This document shows, piece by piece, positions 1 through 7,303 of a stretch of DNA of 64,000 nt (within the stretch, counting starts at the first letter, position 1; each line of letters opens with the position of its first letter). The stretch spans positions 18,913 through 82,912 of the forward strand of contig NZ_LMET01000003.1 of NCBI RefSeq assembly GCF_001426485.1, given 5' to 3'. The translations under genes were made by a program, and so were the position numbers. The notes beneath the pieces were generated by a model. The model did not search any database and had not been told where the DNA came from. It saw nothing but the letters and a program-made list of their open reading frames with translations. Source of the DNA: Aeromicrobium sp. Root472D3 (GTDB lineage: Bacteria; Actinomycetota; Actinomycetes; Propionibacteriales; Nocardioidaceae).

Positions 1-3
1 GCG

Positions 4-864
4 TCAGGGGTGGGTGTGGGGGTGGGTGTGGGTGTGCGGGTCGGGGGCTGCCGGCGGCCGGACGTAGAGGGTGTCGCGGGCGTGGTCGGCGAAGCCTAGG
101 TTGCGGTAGACCGTGAGCGCCGCGGCGTTGTCGCCCTCGACGTAGAGGTCGACGACCTCGAGCCCGCGCTCGTGCAGGTGGCGCAGGCCGCGGGCGGTCA
201 GGGCCGTGCCGAGGCCACCTCCCTGCGCGTCCGGGTCGATGCCCACGACGTAGACCTCGCCGATCGAGTCCTCGACCTTGGTCCAGTGGAACCCGACGAC
301 GCGCCCGTCGCGCTCGGCGACGAAGAAGCCCTCGGCGTCGAACCAGTCGGACGCCATGCGGCGCTCCATGTCGGCGCGGTCCATCGCGCCCTGCTCGGGG
401 TGGTGGGCGAACGCGCGCGCGTTGACGGCCACGACCGCGTCGACGTCGTCGGCCTCGAACGTGCGCAGCGTGACGCCGTCGGGCACGCGCTCGGGCGTCG
501 GGGCGCCGTCGAACGTCAGGCGCAGCGCCAGCAGGGTGCGGCCGGCGACGAGCCCCGCGGACGACGCGAGGGCCCGGGCGGCCGGCAGGTCGCCGTGCGC
601 CCAGAAGGCGTCCTCGCCGTCGGCCAGCAGCTCGTCGAGGATGCGGAGGCCGACGCCCTGGCGGCGCCGGTCGGGGTCGACGACGATCTCGACCGGTGCG
701 TCACCGGCGGCGTAGGCCCCGGCGACGGTGCGGCCGTCGGCGTCGGCCTGCTGCACCAGCACGCGGGCCCGCACGCGGTCGCGCAGCGCGAACAGGCTCG
801 CCTCGTTGAGCGGCGCGACGCCGTCGGCGGCGGCCGCGCGGTCCGCGAGGTCGACGAGGCTCAT
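4..864 (-). CDS. mshD: Mycothiol synthase (tandem GNAT acetyltransferase)
   Basis: Predicted to transfer an acetyl group from acetyl-CoA to Cys-GlcN-Ins, the last step of mycothiol synthesis in the cytosol. The 286-residue protein has two GNAT halves. The C-terminal half carries the acetyl-CoA loop (GIDPDAQGGGLG) and the family signature LYVEGDNAAALTVYRNLGF. The N-terminal half is more degenerate, as is usual for MshD. Its ATG overlaps the stop codon of the upstream carboxyltransferase gene, so the two are probably co-transcribed. The C-terminus runs into an odd His-Thr/His-Pro tail encoded by a GT-rich microsatellite at about 8-38. mshA lies about 32 kb away, so mycothiol genes are dispersed as in other actinobacteria. 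The assignment is firm; the role of the tail is unknown. Confidence 0.93.
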   Translation of the reverse strand: MSLVDLADRAAAADGVAPLNEASLFALRDRVRARVLVQQADADGRTVAGAYAAGDAPVEIVVDPDRRRQGVGLRILDELLADGEDAFWAHGDLPAARALASSAGLVAGRTLLALRLTFDGAPTPERVPDGVTLRTFEADDVDAVVAVNARAFAHHPEQGAMDRADMERRMASDWFDAEGFFVAERDGRVVGFHWTKVEDSIGEVYVVGIDPDAQGGGLGTALTARGLRHLHERGLEVVDLYVEGDNAAALTVYRNLGFADHARDTLYVRPPAAPDPHTHTHPHTHP

Positions 865-2285
865 CGCGACCCCAGCCGCTCGAGCTGCGCCCCGACCTCG
901 GCGGCGACGGCGAGGGCGAGGCCCTCGACGGTGTCGCCGGACGGCTCGGGGACGACGTGGTGCACCGTGCCGATGGCCTGCAGGTCGAGGGCGCCGACGC
1001 GCTGTGACTGTGACATCTGCTCAGCATGGTCGAGGTCGCCGAACACGATCGCACTGGCCCCCTCGGGCGGCAGCGGTGCGAGCCACGCGTTCTCGGCGGC
1101 GATCACGACGTCGGCGGGCAGCAGCGCGAGCGCCCCGCCGCCGCATCCCTGGCCCAGCAGCACCGAGACGGTCGGCACCCTCATGGTCGACATCCACCCG
1201 ATGCACCGGGCGATCTCGCCGGCGACGGCACCCTCCTCGGCCTCGGGCGACAGCTCGGCGCCCGGGGTGTCGATGAACGAGACGAGTGGCAGGCGCAGCT
1301 CGTTGGCCAGCCGCATGCCGCGGCGCGCCTCGCGCAGCGCGGCCGGTCCCATCGGGGTCGAGCGGGTCTGGGTCGTGCGGTCCTGGCCGATCACGACGCA
1401 CGGCTGGCCGTCGAGCCGCGCGAGGGCGACGATCATGGCGCTGTGGCGCTCGCCCTTCTCGGTTCCCTGCAGCCGCACCGTGGCGTCGCTGCCGTAGCGG
1501 AGCACCTCGCGGACCCCGGCGCGGTGCGGGCCGCGCGTGATCCGGATCGACTCCCAGGCCGACCGCTCGCGGTGCACCTCGGACGTCCGGCGCGGGCGCG
1601 TGCGCGCCGTGGGCGGGTCGACCAGCAGGCCGAGCGCACGGTCGACCATCGACGGGAGCTCGTCGGGCAGCACGACGGCGTCGATGATGCCGCGGTCGGC
1701 GAGGTTCTCGGCCGTCTGGACGCCGGTCGGGAAGGGGCGCCCCTCGAGCAGCTCGTAGACCTTGGGCCCGAGGAAGCCGATCAGGGCGCCGGGCTCGGCG
1801 ATCGTGATGTGCGCGAGCGACCCCCACGAGGCGAACACGCCTCCGGTCGTGGGGTGGCGCAGGTAGATCAGGTAGGGCAGCCCGGCCGCCCGGTGGTCCA
1901 TGATCGCCCGCGTGATGTCGACCATCCGCACGAAGGCGGGCGTGCCCTCCTGCATGCGCGTGCCGCCGGACGCCGTGGTCGCGAGCACCGGGAGCCCCTC
2001 GGCCGTGGCGCGACGGACGGCGGCGACGATGCGGGAGGCGGCGGCCTGCCCGATCGACCCGGCGAGGAAGGCGAACTCGTTGACGACGACCGCGACGGGG
2101 CGTCCGCGCATCAGCCCTCGGCCGGTCAGCACCGACTCGTCGGTTCCGGCCCGCTCGGCCGCGGCGTCGAGCTCGCGCCGGTAGGCGGGGTCGAGCCCCG
2201 AGCGGTCGATCGGCTCGTCCCACGACTCGAACGATCCCGCGTCGAGGACCAGGTCGAGCAGGGCGTGCGCGGTCAGGCGAGCCAT
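861..2285 (-). CDS. Fused acetyl-CoA carboxylase carboxyltransferase (AccD-AccA type)
   Basis: 474-residue carboxyltransferase with two crotonase-like halves. The N-terminal AccD-like half has TASGGTRMQEGTPAF and GGVFASWGSLAH. The C-terminal AccA-like half has FIDTPGAELSPEAEEG and LLGQGCGGGALAL. It would transfer CO2 from carboxybiotin to acetyl-CoA. No CxxC zinc ribbon, as found in E. coli AccD, is present, and no biotin carboxylase gene is in this window. The ATG at 2285 was chosen because the carboxyltransferase homology begins right after it; the frame stays open upstream but codes for low-complexity Arg/Pro sequence. No clear Shine-Dalgarno is visible. It lies 43 nt after glnR and overlaps mshD by 4 nt, suggesting a glnR-acc-mshD transcription unit. 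Propionyl-CoA or another short acyl-CoA is an alternative substrate. Confidence 0.85.
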   Translation of the reverse strand: MARLTAHALLDLVLDAGSFESWDEPIDRSGLDPAYRRELDAAAERAGTDESVLTGRGLMRGRPVAVVVNEFAFLAGSIGQAAASRIVAAVRRATAEGLPVLATTASGGTRMQEGTPAFVRMVDITRAIMDHRAAGLPYLIYLRHPTTGGVFASWGSLAHITIAEPGALIGFLGPKVYELLEGRPFPTGVQTAENLADRGIIDAVVLPDELPSMVDRALGLLVDPPTARTRPRRTSEVHRERSAWESIRITRGPHRAGVREVLRYGSDATVRLQGTEKGERHSAMIVALARLDGQPCVVIGQDRTTQTRSTPMGPAALREARRGMRLANELRLPLVSFIDTPGAELSPEAEEGAVAGEIARCIGWMSTMRVPTVSVLLGQGCGGGALALLPADVVIAAENAWLAPLPPEGASAIVFGDLDHAEQMSQSQRVGALDLQAIGTVHHVVPEPSGDTVEGLALAVAAEVGAQLERLGSR

Positions 2286-2328
2286 GGGCGCGGGAGGTGG
2301 GGCGTCGGCGGTTCGGCGGCGGACGCCG

Positions 2329-3042
2329 TCAGACCTCGACGTCCGCGGTCTGCCGCGACGGCTCGGTCTTGGTCGCGACGAAGCGGTAGCCAACGTTGCG
2401 GACCGTGCCGATCAGCGTCTCGTTGTCGGTGCCGAGCTTGGCCCGCAGGCGGCGCACGTGGACGTCGACCGTCCGGGTGCCGCCGAAGTAGTCGTAGCCC
2501 CAGACCTCCTGCAGCAGCTGCTGGCGGGTGAACACCCGGCCCGGGTGCTGCGCCAGGAACTTGAGCAGCTCGAACTCCTTGAACGTCAGGTCGAGCGTGC
2601 GGTTCTCGAGCTTGGCGGTGTAGGTCGCGTCGTCGACGACCAGGCCGCTGGAGGAGATGACGTGGCTGTCGTCGCCGCCGTCGAGGGTCGCGGCGACGCG
2701 GCCGATGCCGAGGCGCAGGCGGGCCTCGAGCTCGGCGGGACCGGCGGTCGTCAGGATGACGTCGTCCATGCCCCAGTCGGACGCGGCGACGGCGAGGCCG
2801 CCCTCGGTCAGGATCAGGATGAGCGCGCACTCGACACCCGTCGTGCGGATGACGCGCGTCAGGCTGCGCACCTGCGCGAGGTCGTGGCGCCCGTCGACGA
2901 GCACCGCGTCGCACGGAGGGGCGTCCAGCAGGGCGCTGGCCTCGGCGGGGAGGATCTTGACGTGGTGCGGCAGCAGGGCGAGCGCGGGCAGCACCTCGAC
3001 CGAGGACTGGGTGCTCTTGGTGAGCAGGAGCAGGTGGGACAT
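2329..3042 (-). CDS. glnR: GlnR-type nitrogen response regulator (atypical OmpR family)
   Basis: 237-residue OmpR-family DNA-binding protein. The N-terminal receiver-like domain (about 1-115) resembles Gln[11 protein letters not shown] start, [13 protein letters not shown] around Asp50, ILTEGGLAV. The C-terminal winged helix (about 135-225) contains [19 protein letters not shown] and [13 protein letters not shown]. Actinobacterial GlnR controls glutamine synthetase, ammonium and nitrate genes and is considered an orphan regulator without a cognate kinase; none is adjacent here. The ATG at 3042 has a strong Shine-Dalgarno (GGAGGT, 7 nt spacing). The last residues beyond GYRF are not conserved. 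Two inverted repeats lie in the promoter region. Paralogy with MtrA-like regulators is possible, but the N-terminal sequence favours GlnR. Confidence 0.88.
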   Translation of the reverse strand: MSHLLLLTKSTQSSVEVLPALALLPHHVKILPAEASALLDAPPCDAVLVDGRHDLAQVRSLTRVIRTTGVECALILILTEGGLAVAASDWGMDDVILTTAGPAELEARLRLGIGRVAATLDGGDDSHVISSSGLVVDDATYTAKLENRTLDLTFKEFELLKFLAQHPGRVFTRQQLLQEVWGYDYFGGTRTVDVHVRRLRAKLGTDNETLIGTVRNVGYRFVATKTEPSRQTADVEV

Positions 3043-3095
3043 CGTCGCTACCTCCGGTGCTGCGATTCGTGCGGGGCACAGTGTGCAGTGCGTAC

Positions 3096-3138
3096 CCATG
3101 TCATATGGGAAGAGGCCATGGTGAGTCACCGTGGCCTC
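3096..3138. promoter_or_regulatory. Two inverted repeats in the glnR / moaD-like divergent region
   Basis: 3096-3110 reads CCCAT-gtcat-ATGGG. 3112-3138 is a near-perfect inverted repeat with 13-nt arms (GAGGCCATGGTGA and TCACCGTGGCCTC, one G-T mismatch) around a single base. They sit 54-96 bp upstream of the glnR start and about 75 bp before the MoaD-like start. They could be operators or a small bidirectional terminator. They do not match the GTnAC-n6-GnAAC GlnR site. Confidence 0.4.
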
Positions 3139-3210
3139 GTTGCATGCACCAGAATACGACATGTGACGGATCCATGGCCACGAGGTGACGCGAATGAGAA
3201 CGACGTCACA

Positions 3211-3513
3211 GTGCTGCCCGGCGCGGCACCCGACGACGAGGTGACGGCGCGGGGCGACGACGTCACGGTCCACTACTGGGCGGCGGCGCGCGCGGCCGCC
3301 GGCATCGCCGAGGAGCGGGTGACGGCCTCGACGCTCGCCGAGCTGCTGGCCGAGATCCACCGCCGCCACGGCCACCGCGACCGGTTCGACGACGTCATCG
3401 ACTTCTGCTCGATCCTCGTCGGCGAGACGCCCGTCGGTGCCAAGGAGCCGTCGGAGGTCCGGCTCCATCCCGGCACGAACGTCGAGTTCCTGCCACCGTT
3501 CGCGGGCGGCTGA
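3211..3513 (+). CDS. MoaD/ThiS-family small sulfur-carrier protein
   Basis: Small ubiquitin-like protein of about 100 residues that ends in Phe-Ala-Gly-Gly. This is the C-terminal di-glycine that MoaD/ThiS proteins use to carry sulfur as a thiocarboxylate after adenylation. The core ([41 protein letters not shown]) fits MoaD, the small subunit of molybdopterin synthase. No MoaE or MoeB partner is nearby, but a molybdopterin enzyme (41953-43491) and fdhD (61863-62705) are in the window. The start is uncertain: in-frame GTG codons lie at 3163, 3211 and 3241, none with a good Shine-Dalgarno. A possible -10 (TACGAC, 3155-3160) argues against 3163. Confidence 0.75.
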   Translation: MLPGAAPDDEVTARGDDVTVHYWAAARAAAGIAEERVTASTLAELLAEIHRRHGHRDRFDDVIDFCSILVGETPVGAKEPSEVRLHPGTNVEFLPPFAGG

Positions 3514-3537
3514 GCCGAGGACTGGCATCATGCGGGG

Positions 3538-4347
3538 GTGTCACGACTCGGATCCACGGTGCTCGCCCTCGCCCTCGCGGGCGTCATCACGCTCGCGGCC
3601 CACGCCGACGAGGTGCTGGTCGCGGCCGCGGTCGTCCTCGTGCAGCTGCTGGTCGCGGTGTCGCCCCCGCTGCTGACGGCGTCGGGAGAGCCGATCGGCT
3701 CGCCGCGCCTCGTGCCCGCGGTCGTCGCGGGCGTCGTCGCGACCGCGCTGACGCTGGAGCCCCGGCTGCTCGACGGGGCCGACGGCACGTCCGCCGAGGT
3801 CGTGGGGGCGACCGACACCGGCGTGTTCGCCGGGGTCCTGCCGGCCGTCATGGCCGCGGTCTTCGTCGCGCTGGTCGCGCAGATGCTGCGCAAGGACGGC
3901 CGGGCGAACCTCGTGTCGTCGACGGGGTACGCCGTGACGCTGGCGGTCGTGGCGGCCTTCGCCGCCGGATGGCTCGGGGCCGCGCAGTCCCTGGGCGGGG
4001 CGGACGTCGTCGCGGTGGGCGCCGCGGGGCTCGGGGGCGCGCTGCTGGCCTGGACGATCCCCGTCGACCGCTGGATCTGCCTGAGCCTGGCGACGCTCGC
4101 CGGAGCGGGTGCGGGTGCGGCCGTGGCGGCGACCGCCGACTCGGGCATGACCTGGTTCTTCGGCGTCGTCGTGGGCGCCGGAGCCGGTGTGGTCGCGGTG
4201 CTGGGCCAGGTCGTCGGACGGACGATGGCCGCGCGCAGCGTCCACCCGGCCGTCCGGTGGGGCTTCCCGGGGGCGATGTCGGTCGCGTTCGCGGCACCCG
4301 TCGTGTACCTCGGCGGCCAGCTCATCACGGTGCCGCTGCTGCGCTGA
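3538..4347 (+). CDS. Conserved actinobacterial integral membrane protein
   Basis: 269-residue hydrophobic protein with about eight predicted membrane helices rich in Ala, Val and Leu. I recognise no enzymatic or transport motif and assign no function. It begins at GTG 3538, 24 nt after the MoaD-like gene. A possible -10 (CATCAT, 3526-3531) ends 6 nt before the GTG, so it may be made from a leaderless mRNA. The thioredoxin-like gene follows 37 nt later on the same strand with its own -10, so the genes need not form one operon. Confidence 0.7.
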   Translation: MSRLGSTVLALALAGVITLAAHADEVLVAAAVVLVQLLVAVSPPLLTASGEPIGSPRLVPAVVAGVVATALTLEPRLLDGADGTSAEVVGATDTGVFAGVLPAVMAAVFVALVAQMLRKDGRANLVSSTGYAVTLAVVAAFAAGWLGAAQSLGGADVVAVGAAGLGGALLAWTIPVDRWICLSLATLAGAGAGAAVAATADSGMTWFFGVVVGAGAGVVAVLGQVVGRTMAARSVHPAVRWGFPGAMSVAFAAPVVYLGGQLITVPLLR

Positions 4348-4384
4348 TCCGCCTCGCCTCGGTGCACCGCCGTACGCTGGGACC

Positions 4385-4813
4385 GTGATCGGTCTCGTCC
4401 TGCTCGGCATCGCCCTCGTGGCGACCGCGGGCGTCGCGCTGCTGATGCGCTGGAAGAACGGACGGTTCTCGTCGCAGCCGGTCGAGGACGCCCGCGAGCG
4501 CCTGACCGCGGGGCAGATCGGCGCGCCGCTCGGCGAGCGGGCGACGCTCGTGCAGTTCTCGAGCGCGTTCTGCAGCCCGTGCCGCGCCACACGGGTGCTG
4601 CTGACCGACATCGCCGCGACGGCGCCGGGCGTCGAGACGGTCGAGATCGACGCCGAGTCGCACCTGCAGCTCGTGCGCGACCTCGAGGTCATGCGCACGC
4701 CGACCGTGTTGGTGCTGGACGCCGACGGGGTCGTGACGACGCGCGCCTCGGGGCTGCCACGACGTGACCAGGTGCTCGCGGCCCTCGATCGAGCGGTCCC
4801 GGGCGGGAAATAA
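4385..4813 (+). CDS. Membrane-anchored thioredoxin-like protein
   Basis: 142 residues: one N-terminal transmembrane helix (about 3-21), a short basic stretch, then a thioredoxin fold. The active site is FCSPCR with Cys63 and Cys66, replacing the classic CGPC. The cis-proline loop is present as RTPTVLVL. It should act as a thiol-disulfide or sulfur-transfer partner on the membrane. Which face the domain occupies cannot be settled from sequence. In many actinobacteria a thioredoxin of this kind precedes DUF4395 and thiosulfate sulfurtransferase genes, as here. The GTG at 4385 follows TACGCT (4373-4378) by 6 nt, so it is probably leaderless. An inverted repeat follows the stop. Confidence 0.85.
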   Translation: MIGLVLLGIALVATAGVALLMRWKNGRFSSQPVEDARERLTAGQIGAPLGERATLVQFSSAFCSPCRATRVLLTDIAATAPGVETVEIDAESHLQLVRDLEVMRTPTVLVLDADGVVTTRASGLPRRDQVLAALDRAVPGGK

Positions 4814-4837
4814 CGCCTGCGATCGCGGTGAACGCGC

Positions 4838-4866
4838 CACGATGTGGGACGAGCATCCACATCGTG
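4838..4866. terminator. Inverted repeat after the thioredoxin-like gene
   Basis: CACGATGTGG, a 9-nt loop and CCACATCGTG form a perfect 10-bp stem beginning 25 nt after the thioredoxin stop and ending 34 nt before the -10 of the cysteine leader. There is no U-tract. It may be a terminator separating the two transcripts, or an operator of the leader promoter. Confidence 0.45.
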
Positions 4867-4899
4867 AGACCAGCGGGTGTGTGGCGGTCGCGGTGTCCC

Positions 4900-5066
4900 T
4901 ACTCTGGAGACATGTTCCGGACGACACACCTGACGCGACGCCGTGCAGTGGACAACTGCCGCACGCGCTCGTCGCTGTGTCGCACGCGCTGACCCGTACG
5001 CCCGTCAGCCCCGCACGCCCCTGCCCTCCCGGGTAGGTCCGCCGTGCCGTCCGTCCCAGCCAGGAG
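4900..5066 (+). promoter_or_regulatory. Cysteine attenuator region: leaderless promoter, leader ORF, candidate anti-Shine-Dalgarno
   Basis: TACTCT (4900-4905) lies 6 nt before the leader ATG, predicting transcription from the A of that ATG. After the leader stop (4992) comes a C-rich stretch. CTCCCGG at 5026-5032 can pair, with one mismatch, to the CCAGGAG Shine-Dalgarno region (5060-5066) of the DUF4395 gene. Together with the Cys codons of the leader this predicts cysteine-dependent control of DUF4395-sulfurtransferase-DUF1416. The C-rich segment could also serve Rho. The pairing is an inference. Confidence 0.6.
4912..4992 (+). CDS. Cysteine leader peptide (uORF) of the sulfurtransferase operon
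   Basis: 26-codon ORF starting MFRTTHLTRRRAVDNCR, with a second Cys at position 23, ending in TGA at 4992. It matches the short leader peptides with the pattern LTRRRAVDxCRxxxxLCR that precede sulfur-assimilation genes in many actinobacteria. In mycobacteria, Cys-codon leaderless uORFs of this sort lower downstream expression when cysteine is plentiful. The TACTCT hexamer 6 nt upstream fits leaderless translation, and the GGAGA just before the ATG is too close to act as a Shine-Dalgarno. It lies between the thioredoxin-like gene and DUF4395, so only the latter and its followers would be controlled. The peptide itself probably has no function beyond being translated. Confidence 0.8.
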   Translation: MFRTTHLTRRRAVDNCRTRSSLCRTR

Positions 5067-5071
5067 CATCG

Positions 5072-5515
5072 ATGCCGCAGCCCACCCAGGTCGACCCGCG
5101 CGGTCTGCGCGTCAACGCCGCGATCACCGCGGTCGTCCTCGCGCTGGTGCTGGCCGTGCCGTCCGAGCCGGTGCGCACCGTCCTGCTGGGCGTGCAGGTC
5201 GTGGTGTTCGCGATCGCCGTGCTCGTGGGCCTGTCGGCCTCGCCGTGGGCCCTGGTGTTCACCACGTTCGTCCGCCCGCGGATCGGTCCGCCGGCCGAGC
5301 TCGAGGACGCCCGACCGCCGCGGTTCGCGCAGCTCGTCGGCCTGGTCTTCACGACGGTCGCCCTGGTGTCGCTGCTGGCGGGCGCCACGACCGTCGCCCT
5401 CGTCGCGACGACGCTCGCGCTCGTGGCGGCCCTGCTCAACGCCGTCGTGGGCCTGTGCCTCGGCTGCGAGATGTACCTCGTGCTGCGCCGGCTCGCGCCG
5501 GCCGGCACCGCCTGA
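5072..5515 (+). CDS. DUF4395 membrane protein
   Basis: 147-residue membrane protein with four predicted helices (about 16-31, 38-56, 88-105, 107-128) and a C-terminal CLGC motif (Cys129, Cys132) beside the last helix. DUF4395 proteins often accompany thioredoxins and rhodaneses, so the cysteine pair may exchange disulfides or persulfides with them, but the function is not established. The ATG at 5072 has an AGGAG Shine-Dalgarno (5062-5066). That site may be masked by the upstream CTCCCGG and freed according to translation of the cysteine leader. The sulfurtransferase gene follows after 65 nt. Confidence 0.85.
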   Translation: MPQPTQVDPRGLRVNAAITAVVLALVLAVPSEPVRTVLLGVQVVVFAIAVLVGLSASPWALVFTTFVRPRIGPPAELEDARPPRFAQLVGLVFTTVALVSLLAGATTVALVATTLALVAALLNAVVGLCLGCEMYLVLRRLAPAGTA

Positions 5516-5580
5516 TCCACCACCCGCACCATCCACACACCGTCACAACCAACGCCCACCGGGCACAACGGAGGTATCCC

Positions 5581-6429
5581 ATGAGCCGCGAATCCGCGCT
5601 CGTCACCGCAGACTGGGTCGAGGAGCACCTGGACGATCCGTCGATCGTCCTGGTCGAGGTCGACGAGGACGCCAGCGCCTACGACACCGGCCACATCCCG
5701 GGCGCCATCAAGATCGACTGGAAGAAGGACCTCCAGGACGGCGTCCGTCACGACTTCGTCAGCAAGGAGAAGCTCGAGGAGCTGCTCTCGGCCAAGGGCG
5801 TCGGCAACGACGACACGCTCGTCTTCTACGGCGGCAACAACAACTGGTTCGCGGCCTACGCGTACTGGTACCTCAAGTACTACGGCCACGAGAACCTGCG
5901 CCTGCTCGACGGCGGCCGCAAGAAGTGGGAGCTCGACGCCCGCGAGCTGAGCACCGACGTCGCCGACCGTCCCGCGACGACCTACGCCGCCAAGGACGCC
6001 GACACGTCGATCCGTGCGTACCGCGACGAGGTCATCGACGCGATCGGCACCAAGAACCTGATCGACGTCCGCAGCCCCGACGAGTTCGCCGGACGCCTGC
6101 TGGCCCCCGCGCACCTGCCGCAGGAGGCCGCCCAGATCGGCGGTCACATCCCGACGGCCGGCAACGTGCCGTGGAGCAAGGCCGCCAACGACGACGGCAC
6201 CTTCCGCAGCGACGACGAGCTGAAGGCGCTCTACGCCGACGCGGGCCTCGACGAGGGCAAGGACACCATCGCGTACTGCCGCATCGGCGAGCGCAGCTCG
6301 CACACGTGGTTCGTGCTCAAGGAGATCCTGGGCCACGACAACGTCAAGAACTACGACGGCTCGTGGAGCGAGTACGGCTCGCTGCGCGGCGTGCCGGTCG
6401 CCCTGGGCGACGAGCCGGGTGCCGCCTGA
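5581..6429 (+). CDS. sseA: Thiosulfate sulfurtransferase (rhodanese, CysA2/SseA type)
   Basis: 282 residues, two rhodanese domains. The N-terminal inactive domain (about 5-125) lacks a catalytic Cys. The C-terminal domain (about 150-275) carries the active loop CRIGERSS with catalytic Cys233. It moves sulfane sulfur from thiosulfate to an acceptor such as a thiol, MoeZ/MoaD-type carrier or cyanide. It is nearly identical in motif to mycobacterial CysA2 (YCRIGERSSHTWFVL). Good Shine-Dalgarno (GGAGG) before ATG 5581. The DUF1416 gene starts on the last base of its stop codon, so translation is coupled. Expression is probably set by the cysteine leader peptide upstream. Confidence 0.93.
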   Translation: MSRESALVTADWVEEHLDDPSIVLVEVDEDASAYDTGHIPGAIKIDWKKDLQDGVRHDFVSKEKLEELLSAKGVGNDDTLVFYGGNNNWFAAYAYWYLKYYGHENLRLLDGGRKKWELDARELSTDVADRPATTYAAKDADTSIRAYRDEVIDAIGTKNLIDVRSPDEFAGRLLAPAHLPQEAAQIGGHIPTAGNVPWSKAANDDGTFRSDDELKALYADAGLDEGKDTIAYCRIGERSSHTWFVLKEILGHDNVKNYDGSWSEYGSLRGVPVALGDEPGAA

Positions 6430-6725
6430 TGTGCGGCGCGGTCAAGGGCGGACCCTCGCTCGAGGGCGTCGACGTCGAGAACCAGGCGGTCATCCAGGGT
6501 GTCGTGACGCGTGACGGCCAGCCCGTCGGCAACGCGTACGTGCGCCTGCTCGACCGCACGGGCGAGTTCACGGCCGAGGTGCCGACCTCGGCCACCGGCC
6601 AGTTCCGCTTCTTCGCCGGCCCCGGCGAGTGGACGCTGCGCACCCTGGCCCCGAAGGCGGTGTCGGTCGACAACGCCGTGACGGCCGCCAAGGGCGTCGT
6701 CGCCGAGGTCGCGGTCGCGGTCTGA
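6429..6725 (+). CDS. DUF1416 protein (sulfurtransferase partner)
   Basis: 98-residue protein beginning MCGAVKGGPSLEGVD, with the remainder predicted as a small beta-sandwich resembling carboxypeptidase regulatory or transthyretin-like folds (VIQGVVTRDGQPVGNAYVRL). The conserved N-terminal Cys2 is a family hallmark. The gene sits directly behind thiosulfate sulfurtransferases throughout actinobacteria, which suggests a partner or acceptor role, but no activity is established. ATG 6429 shares one base with the upstream TGA. A strong terminator follows 18 nt after the stop. Confidence 0.88.
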   Translation: MCGAVKGGPSLEGVDVENQAVIQGVVTRDGQPVGNAYVRLLDRTGEFTAEVPTSATGQFRFFAGPGEWTLRTLAPKAVSVDNAVTAAKGVVAEVAVAV

Positions 6726-6742
6726 CCCGTCCCGGCACCACA

Positions 6743-6783
6743 ACGTCGAAGGCCCGCCCGGTCACCGGGCGGGCCTTCGACGT
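6743..6783 (+). terminator. Terminator of the DUF4395-sulfurtransferase-DUF1416 operon
   Basis: A perfect 19-bp stem (left arm 6743-6761, right arm 6765-6783) with a 3-nt loop, very GC-rich, with no U-tract. This is typical of actinobacterial intrinsic terminators and lies 18 nt after the DUF1416 stop. Confidence 0.9.
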
Positions 6784-6874
6784 CGCCGGGCATAACCCGC
6801 GGCGCGGCAGGTCGTTGTACCGGGCGATGGCGCACCCCGCCGCCACCTCGTGACCCCGAAGCCGGAGTACTGCC

Positions 6875-7210
6875 GTGACGAACATCCGCCTCGCCGCCGT
6901 GACCCTGCTCGCCGGCATGCTCCTGATGACGACGGGCTCGCTCGCGCACGCCGTCGACCCCTACCCCGTCGCGACGCCGACGCCCACGGCGTCCGTCGCC
7001 CCCGACGGCGGCAGCGGCTCGGACGACCCGGGCTCGGGAGACGCGGCACCCGACGACGCGGGCACCGCGCCGGACGCCGACCGGGCCGACGACAACGGCG
7101 TCCTGCCGGGCACGGGTGGCGCGAGCGTCTACATCCTGCTGGCGGCCGGAGCCCTGCTCGCCGTCGGCGGGACGATCGTCTACTCCTCGCGCCGCTCCAG
7201 CGCCCACTGA
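6875..7210 (+). CDS. Small LPXTG-type cell-wall-anchored protein
   Basis: 111-residue secreted protein. It has a signal peptide ending near Ala26 (SLAHA), a Pro/Thr then Asp/Gly-rich linker (about 30-75), the sortase signal LPGTG (77-81), a hydrophobic helix (about 84-103) and a short basic tail SSRRSSAH. A class-E-like or housekeeping sortase would link it to peptidoglycan; none is encoded in this window. With only about 50 mature residues of low complexity it looks like a stalk or spacer and not an enzyme. GTG 6875 has a GGAG at 6862-6865. It precedes the DUF4012 gene by 93 nt. Confidence 0.8.
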   Translation: MTNIRLAAVTLLAGMLLMTTGSLAHAVDPYPVATPTPTASVAPDGGSGSDDPGSGDAAPDDAGTAPDADRADDNGVLPGTGGASVYILLAAGALLAVGGTIVYSSRRSSAH

Positions 7211-7303
7211 CCCGGTCCGGCCCCCGGTGGCCGCCCACGACGACCCGCCGCGGCGGGTGACGGGTCACGCCACGACGCGTGCCCGACGGCCCGAAAGGCA
7301 GCG

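Noticed and set aside
3112..3138. GlnR autoregulatory site
   Set aside because: The inverted repeat does not contain the GTnAC-n6-GnAAC pattern.
6828..6854. Eight-codon ORF before the sortase-substrate gene as a leader peptide
   Set aside because: No repeated regulatory codon, no -10 at leaderless distance and no similarity to known leader peptides.
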